From: Planctomycetota bacterium
Lineage (GTDB): Bacteria > Planctomycetota > UBA1135 > UBA2386
Assembly (NCBI GenBank): GCA_016713175.1
Contig: JADJPQ010000013.1
Location: 62,001 to 126,000, forward strand
Length of the DNA: 64,000 bases
Direction: 5' to 3'
A program made the translations under genes and the position numbers. Under the pieces are notes generated by a model. It had not been told where the DNA came from, searched no databases, and was given only the letters and a program-made list of their open reading frames with translations. Each line of letters starts with the position of its first letter. Positions within the stretch are counted from its first letter, which is position 1. Of this stretch, positions 53,930 to 62,872 are shown piece after piece.

Positions 53930-54592
53930 ATGCTCGAAGCGGCACTGATTCTGGCTGGCGGTCGCAGCCGGCGGATGGGTCAGCCGAAAGAGGCGCTGCC
54001 GTTCGGTGGCACGACGCTGCTCGAACGGACGGCGGCGGCGGTGCGGGCCGGTGCACTGCGGGTCGTCGTCGTCGGTCGCGGTGGCGATCAGCAACTTCGG
54101 GTGCCCGGGGGCTGTGACCTGGTGACCGATGAGCGTCCCGAGGCGGGGCCGCTGGCAGCGATCGCCACCGGACTCCGCGCTCTGCAGAGCGGTGGGGCGG
54201 CCGCGCGCGATCGGGTGTTCGTCACGGCGTGTGATGCACCGTTCCTGAACGCTGCGGGCATCGCCTGGCTGGCGGAACGGCTCGGCGAACATCGGCTGGT
54301 GATGCCAAGACATGACGGCATCCTGCAGCCGCTGTGCTCAGCGCTCCGCGTCGAGTGCCTGTCGCCGATCGATGAACTGTTGGCTGGTGGCATCCGCTCT
54401 CCCCGTTCCATTGCGCAACTGCCGGGTGCGAACATCGTCGATGTCGACACACTGCCGGCCGCTGCGCCGTTCCGGAGCTGTCTGGCCACCGTCAATACGC
54501 CGGAGGAGTACCGCCAGGCCCTCGCCGCGAGCCGGGCCGACGGTGACGATCCGGTCGCACGCAGAGCGTCACCGCCGGATTCTGTTCGGTGA
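53930..54592 (+). CDS. mobA: Molybdenum cofactor guanylyltransferase
   Basis: This encodes 220 residues; an AAGGGAG Shine-Dalgarno sequence directly precedes the ATG. ALILAGGRSRRMGQPKEALPFGG is the nucleotide-binding signature of MobA, followed by VTDERPEAGPLAAIATGL, FVTACDAPFLN and LVMPRHDGILQPLCSALR. It attaches GMP to molybdopterin in the bis-MGD pathway. A MobA-like nucleotidyltransferase acting on another substrate is possible. No molybdoenzyme gene is nearby. Confidence 0.87.
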   Translation: MLEAALILAGGRSRRMGQPKEALPFGGTTLLERTAAAVRAGALRVVVVGRGGDQQLRVPGGCDLVTDERPEAGPLAAIATGLRALQSGGAAARDRVFVTACDAPFLNAAGIAWLAERLGEHRLVMPRHDGILQPLCSALRVECLSPIDELLAGGIRSPRSIAQLPGANIVDVDTLPAAAPFRSCLATVNTPEEYRQALAASRADGDDPVARRASPPDSVR

Positions 54593-54593
54593 T

Positions 54594-54609
54594 CGGGCTT
54601 CGCCCGTTT
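54594..54609 (+). terminator. Weak terminator-like hairpin after mobA
   Basis: CGGGC (54594-54598) pairs with GCCCG (54602-54606) around a TTC loop, followed by three T residues, directly after the mobA stop. Confidence 0.35.
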
Positions 54610-55003
54610 GCCAGTTGCTCTACCGCTTCCGCTCGCCGCATCAGTACTCCACGGGTGTGGGCGGACCAGCCATCGCAGCCCTCGGCGACGTCGATGGTGA
54701 CCGCCTCGCCGACCTGCTCATCGGGCGGTCATGATCGAAGCGCTCGCCGGCGAATGCATGGGCTGTCGCGTTCGGCTCCACACCATCAACCCCGACCCGA
54801 CCCAGCCGCCGGGTCCGAGCACCTTGCTCGCCGAAGGCTTCACCGATGCCCAGGGCCGACTGCAAATGCAGATCCAGCTTCGGACGCAGATCCAACTGCA
54901 CCAGCTCCCGACCTCCGGGGTCGTAGGCGTGCAGGCGCGGTTCCTGTCTCCGACTGGCGTCGAACTCGGGCGCAGCGCTGTCCAGTCCTTCTTCATCCGG
55001 TGA
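54600..55003 (+). pseudogene. Remnant of an FG-GAP repeat secreted protein
   Basis: Reading from 54600 in the frame that stops at 54732-54734, the sequence encodes LLYRFRSPHQYSTGVGG then PAIAALGDVDGDRLADLLIG, one typical FG-GAP (integrin-alpha-like) repeat. No start or signal peptide precedes it. After the stop, another frame encodes a 90-residue segment resembling the C-terminal domain of such proteins. Together they look like both ends of a gene whose start and centre were deleted. Confidence 0.6.
54731..55003 (+). CDS. 90-residue fragment like the C-terminal domain of a secreted protein
   Basis: The start ATG at 54731 overlaps the stop of the FG-GAP fragment. The peptide contains INPDPTQPPGPSTLLAEGFTDAQGRLQ and QARFLSPTGVELGRSAVQSFFIR, a beta-domain layout (oil-like AEGFTDAQG turn, terminal strand) like the ends of secreted repeat proteins. 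There is no signal peptide. It is probably not functional alone and is best regarded as part of the remnant. Confidence 0.45.
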   Translation: MIEALAGECMGCRVRLHTINPDPTQPPGPSTLLAEGFTDAQGRLQMQIQLRTQIQLHQLPTSGVVGVQARFLSPTGVELGRSAVQSFFIR

Positions 55004-55147
55004 ACCCGAGTCCAGTTCCGGGCAGCCATGGCCTTCGGTGATCCCGATCGAGCCGTCCGCCGGGTCGATTGATGCGATGCGCGACGTCGACCAAGTCGAC
55101 AGCGGAACAGCATCAGTCCTGGACTGGGTCTTTCCGATGCTCGGCCC

Positions 55148-57379
55148 ATGGACCCGATGGTCGCGACTCTCCTGTTGCAGGCCTTCGCCGCGATTGCCTG
55201 GGCAACTGCGGCATGTCTGCTGCTCCGCAATCCGGCCGGGCGTTCGCGCACCGATTTGCTGCTCGGATGCGGTCTCGTCGTCGGCGCCGGCCTGCAAGCA
55301 CTCGACACGCTGACCGTCCGCGGCACTGGCGTCATGCCACTGCTGCCATGGGCGTTGCTCGCGACCGCGGCATGGTGCCTGTTGCCACGGCCGGGGTCGA
55401 CCACCCTTCGTGCCGAACCGTGGCGAGTCGCGCTGTTCGGCATCGGCCTGACGGCACTGCTGCACGTGTTGCACGAAGAGAGTCCGCTGCAACCGGTCTG
55501 GTCGTTCGGACTCCATTGGCGCCCGATCGAACTGCCGGCCGCCATCCTCGCCGCAGTGATGGCGCAGCGCGTGCTCGGCTCGCCGGCAGCCGATCACGGC
55601 CGTCTCGGCCAACGCCACCTCGCGCAACTGCTCGCCGCCACCGGTCTCGGTTCGCTTGCCGTCGGTCTCGGCGTCAACGGTTGCGACGCCATCGCCGCCA
55701 CGCTGCAGCTCGTCGGTGTGCTGCCGTTCGTGTTCTCCCAGGCGCGAACCACCAAAGAACAAGTTCCCAACCTCGCCGCAATTGTCGCCGCCGCCGTCTG
55801 CGCGTGCTTGTTGCGCGCCGATGGACTGCAGCAGGCCATGCTGCAGCAAGCCCAGGCCGGCGACCAGGGTCGGGTCGCCGAGCAGCTGATCCCGGATGCC
55901 GCCACGACCGTCGCCCTGGCCGCGATCGCCGAAGCAGCCACCGCCGAACGAACCGCCGAGCGCGCGCGCGAACTGACGCGCTTGTTCGGCGAACGCGCGG
56001 CCGCCGCCGAGCAGCGCGTCGCCGAGGCGCGCGCCGCAACCATGCGCTGGCGCCAGAACGCGCTGCTGCAGGCGACGGCGTGGCAGCACACCGCCGGCCT
56101 GCTCGCGGCGTTGGGCGGCCTGTTCGCGGTGTTCGGTCTGACGCTTGGCCGGCGCGCGCCGCCGGGTCAGCCGGGTGGCCCGCCGCAGACGGCCACGACC
56201 ACGCCAACGAACTCCGGAATCGCCGCCGCCCCGATGCTGGTGCCACTCGACAACGTGCTGGCCCGCGTCGGCCACGAACTCCGCACGCCGCTGACGACGA
56301 TTCTCGGCGCCGCCGAGCTGCTGCAGGAACACGGTGACGCCGAGCAAGCAAGAGCACACGCCAAGACGATCGTCACCCACGGCCGTCGGCTGGGGGCCGT
56401 TCTTGCCCAGGTCGAGGACCTCGAGCGTCTTTGCCGCGCCGAACTGTCGATTGCCGGCGAACCGTTCGCCCTGGACAAGATCATCACCGATGCCGTCGAC
56501 GCCGCTCGTCCGACTGCCCTCGACAAGGGTGTCGACGTGCGCATGACCGCCGCCGCGGACCTGCCTCGCTGGGTACACGGCGATGCTCGCCGCATCCGCC
56601 AGATGCTCGCCGCCTTGCTCGAACAGGCGGTCGCCGCCACCCGCATCGGCGCCGTCGATCTGCGCATCAGCAAGAGTGACACCGGGGTCACGTTCGTCGT
56701 CCAGGACGAGGGGCCGGGCCTTGCCGAGGACCAGGCCGAGACGTTCTTCGACACGTTCTACGCCGTCGCACCATCCGACACGCCAACCGCACAACTGAAC
56801 CTCGGCCTCGTGCTCGCCAAGCGACTGGCGCTCACCATGGGCGGCGATCTGACCGTGCACCCCCGGATCGGCCACGGTTGCGAGTTCCGGCTCGCCTTGC
56901 CGCTGCGTTCGGCCGAGGACTGGGAGATCGAACTCGAGCAGGAACCGAAGCAGACCACCGACGCACCGATGGCGTGGTCCAACCGCAGCGATCGCCTGCG
57001 CGGTCGCGTGCTGCTGGTCGAGGACAGCCCGGACCACCAGCTCGTGCTGTGCCGGATGCTGCAGAAGACCGGGGTCGACGTCGCACTGGCCGAGAACGGC
57101 ATCGTCGCGCTCCACCTGCTCGAACACGATTCGTTCGATCTCGTGCTGATGGACATGCAGATGCCGGAGATGGACGGCCTGACCGCCGTGCGCCGGATCC
57201 GCGAACGGGGCGATCAGACCCCGGTGATCGCCTTGACCGCCGACGCGTTGTCCGGTGACGCCGAGCACTGCCTCAGCGCCGGCTGCAATGGCCATCTGCC
57301 GAAACCGACCGATCGCGCGACGCTGGCGGCGACCCTGGCGATGTACCTGCCGGTCCGCGACGGCGCCGATCGGAACTGA
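55148..57379 (+). CDS. Hybrid sensor histidine kinase/response regulator
   Basis: This encodes 743 residues. The first 200 have about six hydrophobic helices, then a helical linker (240-300) and another helix near 315-333. HisKA has GHELRTPL with His376. HATPase_c shows DEGPGL (520-525) and NLGLVLAKRLA (551-561). In the N-box, LLEQAVAAT, Gln493 replaces the usual Asn. The receiver domain has VEDSPD, phosphoacceptor Asp669 in LMDMQMPEMDG, and Lys719. It probably autophosphorylates and passes phosphate to its own receiver, or through it to an unidentified phosphotransfer protein. Confidence 0.88.
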   Translation: MDPMVATLLLQAFAAIAWATAACLLLRNPAGRSRTDLLLGCGLVVGAGLQALDTLTVRGTGVMPLLPWALLATAAWCLLPRPGSTTLRAEPWRVALFGIGLTALLHVLHEESPLQPVWSFGLHWRPIELPAAILAAVMAQRVLGSPAADHGRLGQRHLAQLLAATGLGSLAVGLGVNGCDAIAATLQLVGVLPFVFSQARTTKEQVPNLAAIVAAAVCACLLRADGLQQAMLQQAQAGDQGRVAEQLIPDAATTVALAAIAEAATAERTAERARELTRLFGERAAAAEQRVAEARAATMRWRQNALLQATAWQHTAGLLAALGGLFAVFGLTLGRRAPPGQPGGPPQTATTTPTNSGIAAAPMLVPLDNVLARVGHELRTPLTTILGAAELLQEHGDAEQARAHAKTIVTHGRRLGAVLAQVEDLERLCRAELSIAGEPFALDKIITDAVDAARPTALDKGVDVRMTAAADLPRWVHGDARRIRQMLAALLEQAVAATRIGAVDLRISKSDTGVTFVVQDEGPGLAEDQAETFFDTFYAVAPSDTPTAQLNLGLVLAKRLALTMGGDLTVHPRIGHGCEFRLALPLRSAEDWEIELEQEPKQTTDAPMAWSNRSDRLRGRVLLVEDSPDHQLVLCRMLQKTGVDVALAENGIVALHLLEHDSFDLVLMDMQMPEMDGLTAVRRIRERGDQTPVIALTADALSGDAEHCLSAGCNGHLPKPTDRATLAATLAMYLPVRDGADRN

Positions 57380-57382
57380 CGT

Positions 57383-58660
57383 TCAGAACGTCAAACGCGC
57401 CAACTGTTCGCGGGTCAGTTCGTTTGCCCGTTCGAGCTGCCGTTCTTCGGCCTCGGGCAGCCGTACGCGCGCCAGTGCCTGATCGCCGTCACCGGCCAGC
57501 ACCGCCAACACCTCGGGCAACGCAATCAACTCGGGCGGCCGCGCCGGCATCAGCAGTTCTGGATCGCCCGCCAGACGCACGAGCACGTTGCCGGCCAGCA
57601 GCCGTTGCGCGACCTGCTCGACGTGTTCGGGCGGCAGATCGAGACGGGCACAGACGTCGGCGAGGCGAACGCCGCGCTGGCCCCCGCGGAACGCGCGCGC
57701 GCCGTCGGCCAGCAGGTGCCAGGCGATCCGCTGCACCACCGCCGGTGACGGCGGCGGCAATGGTGCGCCGCCGCGCAGGCGCTGCAGGTTCTGCACCGCA
57801 TACCCGACTTCGGCCCCGGCCAGCACGACCGTCCACGTCAGTTGCAGGTAGATCAACAGCAGCGGCAGCGCCGCGAGCGTGCCGTACAACGCATTGGCAT
57901 TGGCAACGCCGACCTGGAACCGCACGTAGACACCGTTCAGCAGGATCAGCGACGAGCCGGCGACGATGCCAGAGACCGCCGCCGCCGACCAGCGGACGTT
58001 CGCGCTCGGCATGATCTTGTAGAGCGCCGCGAACGCGACCCACAGCAGCACGTGCGGCACGAAGCCGAGTCCGGCCTCGGCGAGCCAGCCGAGCCACTCG
58101 TTCTGCCGCAGGCTGTCGAGCATCGCGATGCTGCCGAGCAGCGAACTGCCGACCAGCGCCGCGACCGCCAGCGGCGGCACGATGACCGTCAGCGTGACGA
58201 AGTCGGTCAGCCGGCGGTGCAACGCCCGGCTCTTCTTCGTTCGCCAGACGACGTTGAACGCATCCTCGACGCGGGCGAACAGCGCTAGACCCGACCACAG
58301 CACGGTCACCAGACCGAGCAGGCCGAGCGCGCTGAAGTTGACGGCGGCGACCATCTGCCGCAGCGATTCGATCGCCGCCTGCAGGTCCTTCGGCCACTGC
58401 GCCGCCACCGCGAGCAGTTGCTGTTCGAGCTTGTCGGCGTAGCCCAGCGCCTTGGCGACCGCGAACACCAGCGCCAGCATCGGCACCAACGCCAGCAGCG
58501 TGACCAACGTCAGTCCGGCCGCCTGCAGGCTGTTGCCGGTGCTGCGGAAACTGCCGATCAGGTGCGACAGCACGCGCAAGCTCGCGACCCCGGAGCGGCG
58601 CCACGACGCCATGTGCTGCAGATCACCAGCCCACACGCCCTGCTGCAGGAAACGGAACAT
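57383..58660 (-). CDS. YihY/virulence factor BrkB family membrane protein
   Basis: This encodes 425 residues. Six hydrophobic helices match YihY/BrkB proteins, with the motifs GLTLVTLLALVPMLALVF, FNVVWRTKKSR, LLWVAFAALYKIMPSANVRW, YVRFQVGVANANALYGTLAALPLLLIYLQLTWTVVLAGAEVGY. The last 130 residues are a soluble winged-helix-like region (VRLADVCARLDLPPEHVEQVAQRLL). Formerly annotated as RNase BN; the family is now thought to be a membrane transporter-like or unknown protein. Starts at ATG 58660, divergent from the MBL-fold gene. Confidence 0.9.
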   Translation of the reverse strand: MFRFLQQGVWAGDLQHMASWRRSGVASLRVLSHLIGSFRSTGNSLQAAGLTLVTLLALVPMLALVFAVAKALGYADKLEQQLLAVAAQWPKDLQAAIESLRQMVAAVNFSALGLLGLVTVLWSGLALFARVEDAFNVVWRTKKSRALHRRLTDFVTLTVIVPPLAVAALVGSSLLGSIAMLDSLRQNEWLGWLAEAGLGFVPHVLLWVAFAALYKIMPSANVRWSAAAVSGIVAGSSLILLNGVYVRFQVGVANANALYGTLAALPLLLIYLQLTWTVVLAGAEVGYAVQNLQRLRGGAPLPPPSPAVVQRIAWHLLADGARAFRGGQRGVRLADVCARLDLPPEHVEQVAQRLLAGNVLVRLAGDPELLMPARPPELIALPEVLAVLAGDGDQALARVRLPEAEERQLERANELTREQLARLTF

Positions 58661-58708
58661 CCTGGTCAGGACACCCGGTTCGGGAAGTCGTTGCACGGCG
58701 GCGGACAG

Positions 58709-58714
58709 TACCCT
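58709..58714 (+). promoter_or_regulatory. Possible -10 element for a leaderless transcript
   Basis: TACCCT ends 8 bp before the ATG at 58723, the same spacing as TAGGCT before the adenosyltransferase gene. TTGCAC at 58691-58696 is too close for a standard -35. Confidence 0.3.
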
Positions 58715-58722
58715 GTCGTGCG

Positions 58723-59487
58723 ATGCTGGTGACCATCCTCGGTTCGGGAACGGCCGTGCCGGTGCCCGATCGCTTTCCCGCCGGCTACCTTGTGCAGGCG
58801 AAGGGTCAGCAGGTGCTGGTCGATTGCGGCCCCGGCTCGCTGCGCCGTCTGGCCCAGGCCGGCGTCGACCTCGCCGATCTCGATGCGGTGCTGTTGACCC
58901 ACTATCACACCGACCACTGCGCCGACCTCGGCCCCTTGCTGTTCGCACTGCGCAACCCGCGCTACGCCGACCGCAAACCGCTGCGCGTGCTGGCGGCACC
59001 GGGCCTCGAACGGTTCGTTCGCACGCTGACCGAGGTCTGGCCGTGGTTGTCCCCGCGGGACTACGAACTGCAGTTGCAGGAGATCGGCCCCGGTCGTCAT
59101 GACCTCGGCGACCTCGAGGTCACCGCGCTGCCGATCCGCCACACCGCACAGAGTCTCGGCTACCGCTTCGACGATGGCATCGGTACCGCGGCGTTCTCCG
59201 GCGACGCCGACGCTTGCGACGAACTGGTCCTGCTGGCGCGCGACACCGATCTGTTCGTCTGCGACGCCGCCTTCCCGGACGAACAGCGCGTCGACGGCCA
59301 TCTGACCCCCGGCTCCGCTGGCGAGCACGCCGAGCGCGCCGGCGCCAGGACCCTCGTGCTGACCCACTTCTACCCCGAGTGCGACGGCACCGACGTCGTC
59401 GCCCAGGCCGGCCGGCGCTTCGGCGGCCGCATCGTCGTCGCCCATGATCTGCTCCGATTGCCGGTTCCCGGCCTTCCTGGCCGCTGA
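58723..59487 (+). CDS. MBL-fold metallohydrolase, RNase Z-like
   Basis: This encodes 254 residues. MLVTILGSGTAVPVP opens the fold, LVDCGPGSLRRL follows, and the metal site is LLTHYHTDHCADL. IRHTAQSLGYRF, AFSGDADACDELV and LTHFYPECDG supply the remaining His and Asp ligands. It belongs to the Rnz/arylsulfatase-like branch of the metallo-beta-lactamase fold. It is shorter than tRNase Z and lacks a clear exosite arm, so tRNA processing is not certain. Substrate unknown. Confidence 0.87.
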   Translation: MLVTILGSGTAVPVPDRFPAGYLVQAKGQQVLVDCGPGSLRRLAQAGVDLADLDAVLLTHYHTDHCADLGPLLFALRNPRYADRKPLRVLAAPGLERFVRTLTEVWPWLSPRDYELQLQEIGPGRHDLGDLEVTALPIRHTAQSLGYRFDDGIGTAAFSGDADACDELVLLARDTDLFVCDAAFPDEQRVDGHLTPGSAGEHAERAGARTLVLTHFYPECDGTDVVAQAGRRFGGRIVVAHDLLRLPVPGLPGR

Positions 59488-59547
59488 CCCCTTGTCTGTG
59501 CCCGTTCCTGTCGCAATCCTGTTCGCCCCGAAAGAACACCAAGACCC

Positions 59548-61443
59548 ATGACAACGACCGTCGAGAAGCATGTCTTCCAAGCCGAGGTCAACGAGGTCCT
59601 CGCCCTCGTCGTCAACTCGCTCTATTCGCACCGCGAGGTGTTCCTGCGCGAGCTGATCAGCAACGCCAGCGACGCGCTGGACCAGCTGAGCTTCCGCGCG
59701 CTGCAAGAACACGACCTGCTCGGCGACGACAAGGAGCTGCGGGTCGAACTGATCCGCGACCCCGCCGCCGGCACGCTGACGATCCGCGACAACGGCGTCG
59801 GCATGACCCGCGACGAACTGATCGGCAACCTCGGCACGATCGCACGTTCGGGCAGCAAGAAGCTGATGCAGTCACTGGCCGCCGAGCAGAAGAAGGATCT
59901 GTCGCTGATCGGCCAGTTCGGCGTCGGTTTCTATTCGGCGTTCCTGGTCGCCGATTCGGTGACCGTGCTGTCGCGCAAGGCGGGCAGCGACGACGCGTGG
60001 ATCTGGGAGAGCGAGGCCAAGGGCGACTTCGAGATCCGGCCGAGCGAACGCAAAGGCCGCGGCACCGACGTCGTGTTGCACCTGAAGGCCGACGCCAAGG
60101 AGTACCTCGACGAATGGCCGGTGCGGACCGTGGTTCGCAAGTACAGCGACTACGTGCGCTGGCCGATCCGGATGCAGGTCGAACGCGGCGACGGCGCCGA
60201 GAAGAAGGTCGAGTGGAACACGCTGAACGCGGCCCGCGCATTGTGGACCCGCAGCAAGAGCGAGGTCGAGCGCGCGCAGTACGTCGACTTCTACAAGTCG
60301 CTGTCGCATGAATGGCAGGACCCGCTGGCCTGGACGCACTTCAAGGTCGAGGGCACGCACGAACTGACCGGCCTGTTGTTCGTGCCGCAAAAGGCGCCGT
60401 TCGACCTCGGCGAACGCCGGAAGTCCGGCGTCCGGCTGTTCGTCAAGCGCGTGTTCATCATGGACGACGCGCAGGAGATCGTGCCCGAATGGCTGCGCTT
60501 CCTGCGCGGCGTCGTCGACAGCGAAGACCTGCCGCTGAACGTTTCGCGCGAGATCCTGCAGCGCGACGCCACCACGCGCTTCATCAAGAAGCAGGTCGTC
60601 GGCAAGGCCTTGACGCTGCTGGAAGAACTGGCCGCCGAGGGCGAGACCGAACAGGAACTCGACGGCGAGAAGCAGCAGGTCCGCCGCTACGAGACGTTCT
60701 GGCACGAGTTCGGCCGCAACCTGAAGGAAGGCGTCTACCACGACGTCGAGTCGCGCGAACGGCTGGCGGCGCTGCTGCGTTTCCGGACCGACAAGGACGA
60801 CGCGCTGCACGGCCTGAAGGACTACGTCGGCCGGATGCCCGCGGACCAGAAGGCGATCTTCTGGGTCGCCGCCGACAATCTCGCGACCGCGCGCAGCAGC
60901 CCGCACATCGAGGCGCTGCGCAAACGCGGCTACGAGGTGCTGCTGCTGACCGATCAGATCGACGAATGGGTCGTCGATGCGCTGCGCGAGTTCGACGGCA
61001 AGCCGTTCACCGCGGCGGCCAAGGGCGCGCTCGATCTGCCGGAGACCGACGAGCAGAAGAAGCACAAGGAAGAGAAACAGAAGGAACTCGGCTCGGTGCT
61101 CGAACGCGCGAAGACGGCGCTGTCGGAGCACGTCAAGGAGGTCCGGGTGACCGACAGGTTGACCGATTCACCGGCGTGCCTGGTGTCGGATGAACACGGC
61201 ATGAGCGCGCGGCAGGAACGGATCCTGCGCGAGGCGGGACACGACGTGCCGGCACAGAAGCGCATCCTGGAGGTCAATCCGGATCACCCGGTGATCCGGA
61301 AAATGCAGGCGATGACCGACGAGCAGCGGTTTGCGGAGTGGAGTGCGCTGCTCTTCGACCAGGCGCGGCTGGCCGAGGGTGCGCTGCCGGTGGATCCCGC
61401 GGCGTTCAGCAAGCGGTTGGCGCAGTTGATGGCCGGGCAATAG
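59548..61443 (+). CDS. htpG: Molecular chaperone HtpG (Hsp90 family)
   Basis: This encodes 631 residues, the normal length. The ATP-binding domain shows LISNASDALDQLSFRA, IRDNGVGMTRDELIGNLGTIARSG and GQFGVGFYSAFLVAD. The middle domain has LRGVVDSEDLPLNVSREILQ, and the C-terminal dimerisation domain is complete. It acts in the cytoplasm as an ATP-dependent protein-folding chaperone. No CIRCE element is visible in the 60-bp gap upstream, so heat control must use another signal. Confidence 0.97.
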   Translation: MTTTVEKHVFQAEVNEVLALVVNSLYSHREVFLRELISNASDALDQLSFRALQEHDLLGDDKELRVELIRDPAAGTLTIRDNGVGMTRDELIGNLGTIARSGSKKLMQSLAAEQKKDLSLIGQFGVGFYSAFLVADSVTVLSRKAGSDDAWIWESEAKGDFEIRPSERKGRGTDVVLHLKADAKEYLDEWPVRTVVRKYSDYVRWPIRMQVERGDGAEKKVEWNTLNAARALWTRSKSEVERAQYVDFYKSLSHEWQDPLAWTHFKVEGTHELTGLLFVPQKAPFDLGERRKSGVRLFVKRVFIMDDAQEIVPEWLRFLRGVVDSEDLPLNVSREILQRDATTRFIKKQVVGKALTLLEELAAEGETEQELDGEKQQVRRYETFWHEFGRNLKEGVYHDVESRERLAALLRFRTDKDDALHGLKDYVGRMPADQKAIFWVAADNLATARSSPHIEALRKRGYEVLLLTDQIDEWVVDALREFDGKPFTAAAKGALDLPETDEQKKHKEEKQKELGSVLERAKTALSEHVKEVRVTDRLTDSPACLVSDEHGMSARQERILREAGHDVPAQKRILEVNPDHPVIRKMQAMTDEQRFAEWSALLFDQARLAEGALPVDPAAFSKRLAQLMAGQ

Positions 61444-61510
61444 GCGACGGATCACGCGCTGCCAGAACCCCGCTCGTGCGACTCTTGCACGGCCGGGGAC
61501 TCGCCCACCT

Positions 61511-62623
61511 CTACGGCCGCACCCAGGTGTTCGGCGGCAAGGAAGCGCCCGCCAGGGTGGAGCTGATCACGGCCACACGTCCGACGCTCGTCACCTGCAG
61601 ACCGACCCCCGCACTCGGACTGATCGTCGAATTGATCTGCAGACTGGCGGCGTCTGCGACGATGCCATCGACGGGATTCAGGATGAACAGGGAATTGTCG
61701 ATGGTGATCCATCCGCCATTCAGACTGACCGCACGACCGTGGTTCTGTTCGAGCCAGCACTGCCGGATGATCACCTGGGACCAATGATGCGTGCCCGCGG
61801 CCGGGAAGTTCTTGACGTCAACCCAGATTCCGCCCGTCGCGTTCCGGTTCTGCGGATTGCCGTTGTCCTCGATCTGGCATCCGTCCAGGATCAACATCAT
61901 GACGTGGCGGCATTGCAGGGCCCACTCACGATTGCTGGTGAATGCGCAATCCCGAAAACGCAGCAGGTTGGCGGTGGCCCGCGAATTCGCCATCATTTCG
62001 ACGCCGACCCGGTTGTCCTTGAAATCGCATTCGTAGAACCCGCATGCCAGGGTGCCGCTGAGGAACAGCCCATCACTGCAGTTCTCGACGTAGACGTCGC
62101 GGAAGACCGAGTTGGCAACATGGTTCAGATGGATTCCGACGGCAGTCTGGGTCACACCGTTGAACCGCAGACCACTGATTCCGATGTAATTGACGAGCCT
62201 CGTCCCGTCGCCGATGGTCAGCAACGGCGCACTGCCCGACATTGCCCGTAGTTCGGTCGTGCGCCGGCCGTCGCCGACGATCGTGAAGTTCTTTTCGGTG
62301 TGTGCGGTGACGATGGTGAGGGGACGCGTCAGGTACACGCCAGTGGGAAGATACAGCTTCCCTTCGTTGGCCGCGATGAAGGAAAATGCGGCCTGCAAGG
62401 CAACCGTATCGTCTGAGACGCCGTCGCCACGAGCACCGAAACATCGCACATTGATCAACCCGGCGTCGGAGCACTCCGCGACGGGGAGTGGCTGGATCTG
62501 CGCGCTCAAACTGGTCACCCCGAAGAGCGTCGCCAAGATACCGACGGCGGTGATTCGGCGCCTTTGTGCGTCACGGCCAGGTGCCTCTGGGAGGGATGGG
62601 GAAGACAAAGGACGACTGTTCAC
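61511..62623 (-). CDS. Secreted pectate-lyase-like beta-helix protein
   Basis: About 370 residues from GTG 62623, chosen because it puts the signal peptide (ITAVGILATLFGVTSLSAQ) at the N-terminus; a longer frame upstream exists. INVRCFGARGDGVSDDTVALQAAF is the Pectate_lyase_3/GH28-type opening. Beta-helix coils follow (GISGLRFNGVTQTAVGI, VFRDVYVENCSDGLFL, GFYECDFKDNRVGVEM, LRFRDCAFTSNREWAL). It probably acts on or binds extracellular polysaccharide. Substrate unknown. Confidence 0.87.
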   Translation of the reverse strand: MNSRPLSSPSLPEAPGRDAQRRRITAVGILATLFGVTSLSAQIQPLPVAECSDAGLINVRCFGARGDGVSDDTVALQAAFSFIAANEGKLYLPTGVYLTRPLTIVTAHTEKNFTIVGDGRRTTELRAMSGSAPLLTIGDGTRLVNYIGISGLRFNGVTQTAVGIHLNHVANSVFRDVYVENCSDGLFLSGTLACGFYECDFKDNRVGVEMMANSRATANLLRFRDCAFTSNREWALQCRHVMMLILDGCQIEDNGNPQNRNATGGIWVDVKNFPAAGTHHWSQVIIRQCWLEQNHGRAVSLNGGWITIDNSLFILNPVDGIVADAASLQINSTISPSAGVGLQVTSVGRVAVISSTLAGASLPPNTWVRP

Positions 62624-62872
62624 GGTTCTCTCGCGTCTGGTTGGGGAGACATCCCGGCGGCGGGCATCGCGGTAGTGCGAGACGGAGCCCGGGTGTCGTG
62701 CGCGATCACGCACGAACAACTCATGGTCGACCGCCCCGCCGAGCGAACGAGAATCCGTCAAGTCGACGCAATAGCCTGGCGAGGAGGTGCGCGGCGCGTC
62801 CCGCTCTTCCACCACGACTCCGGTCATGCCGCGCGGGCGCAACGTATCCACCCACTCGAAGTCGCGGTCAGA

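Noticed and set aside
59488..59547. CIRCE or other heat-shock operator before htpG
   Set aside because: No TTAGCACTC/GAGTGCTAA inverted repeat is present in the gap.
61475..61491. Terminator after htpG
   Set aside because: CGTGC/GCACG forms only a 5-bp stem with no T-run, too weak to call.
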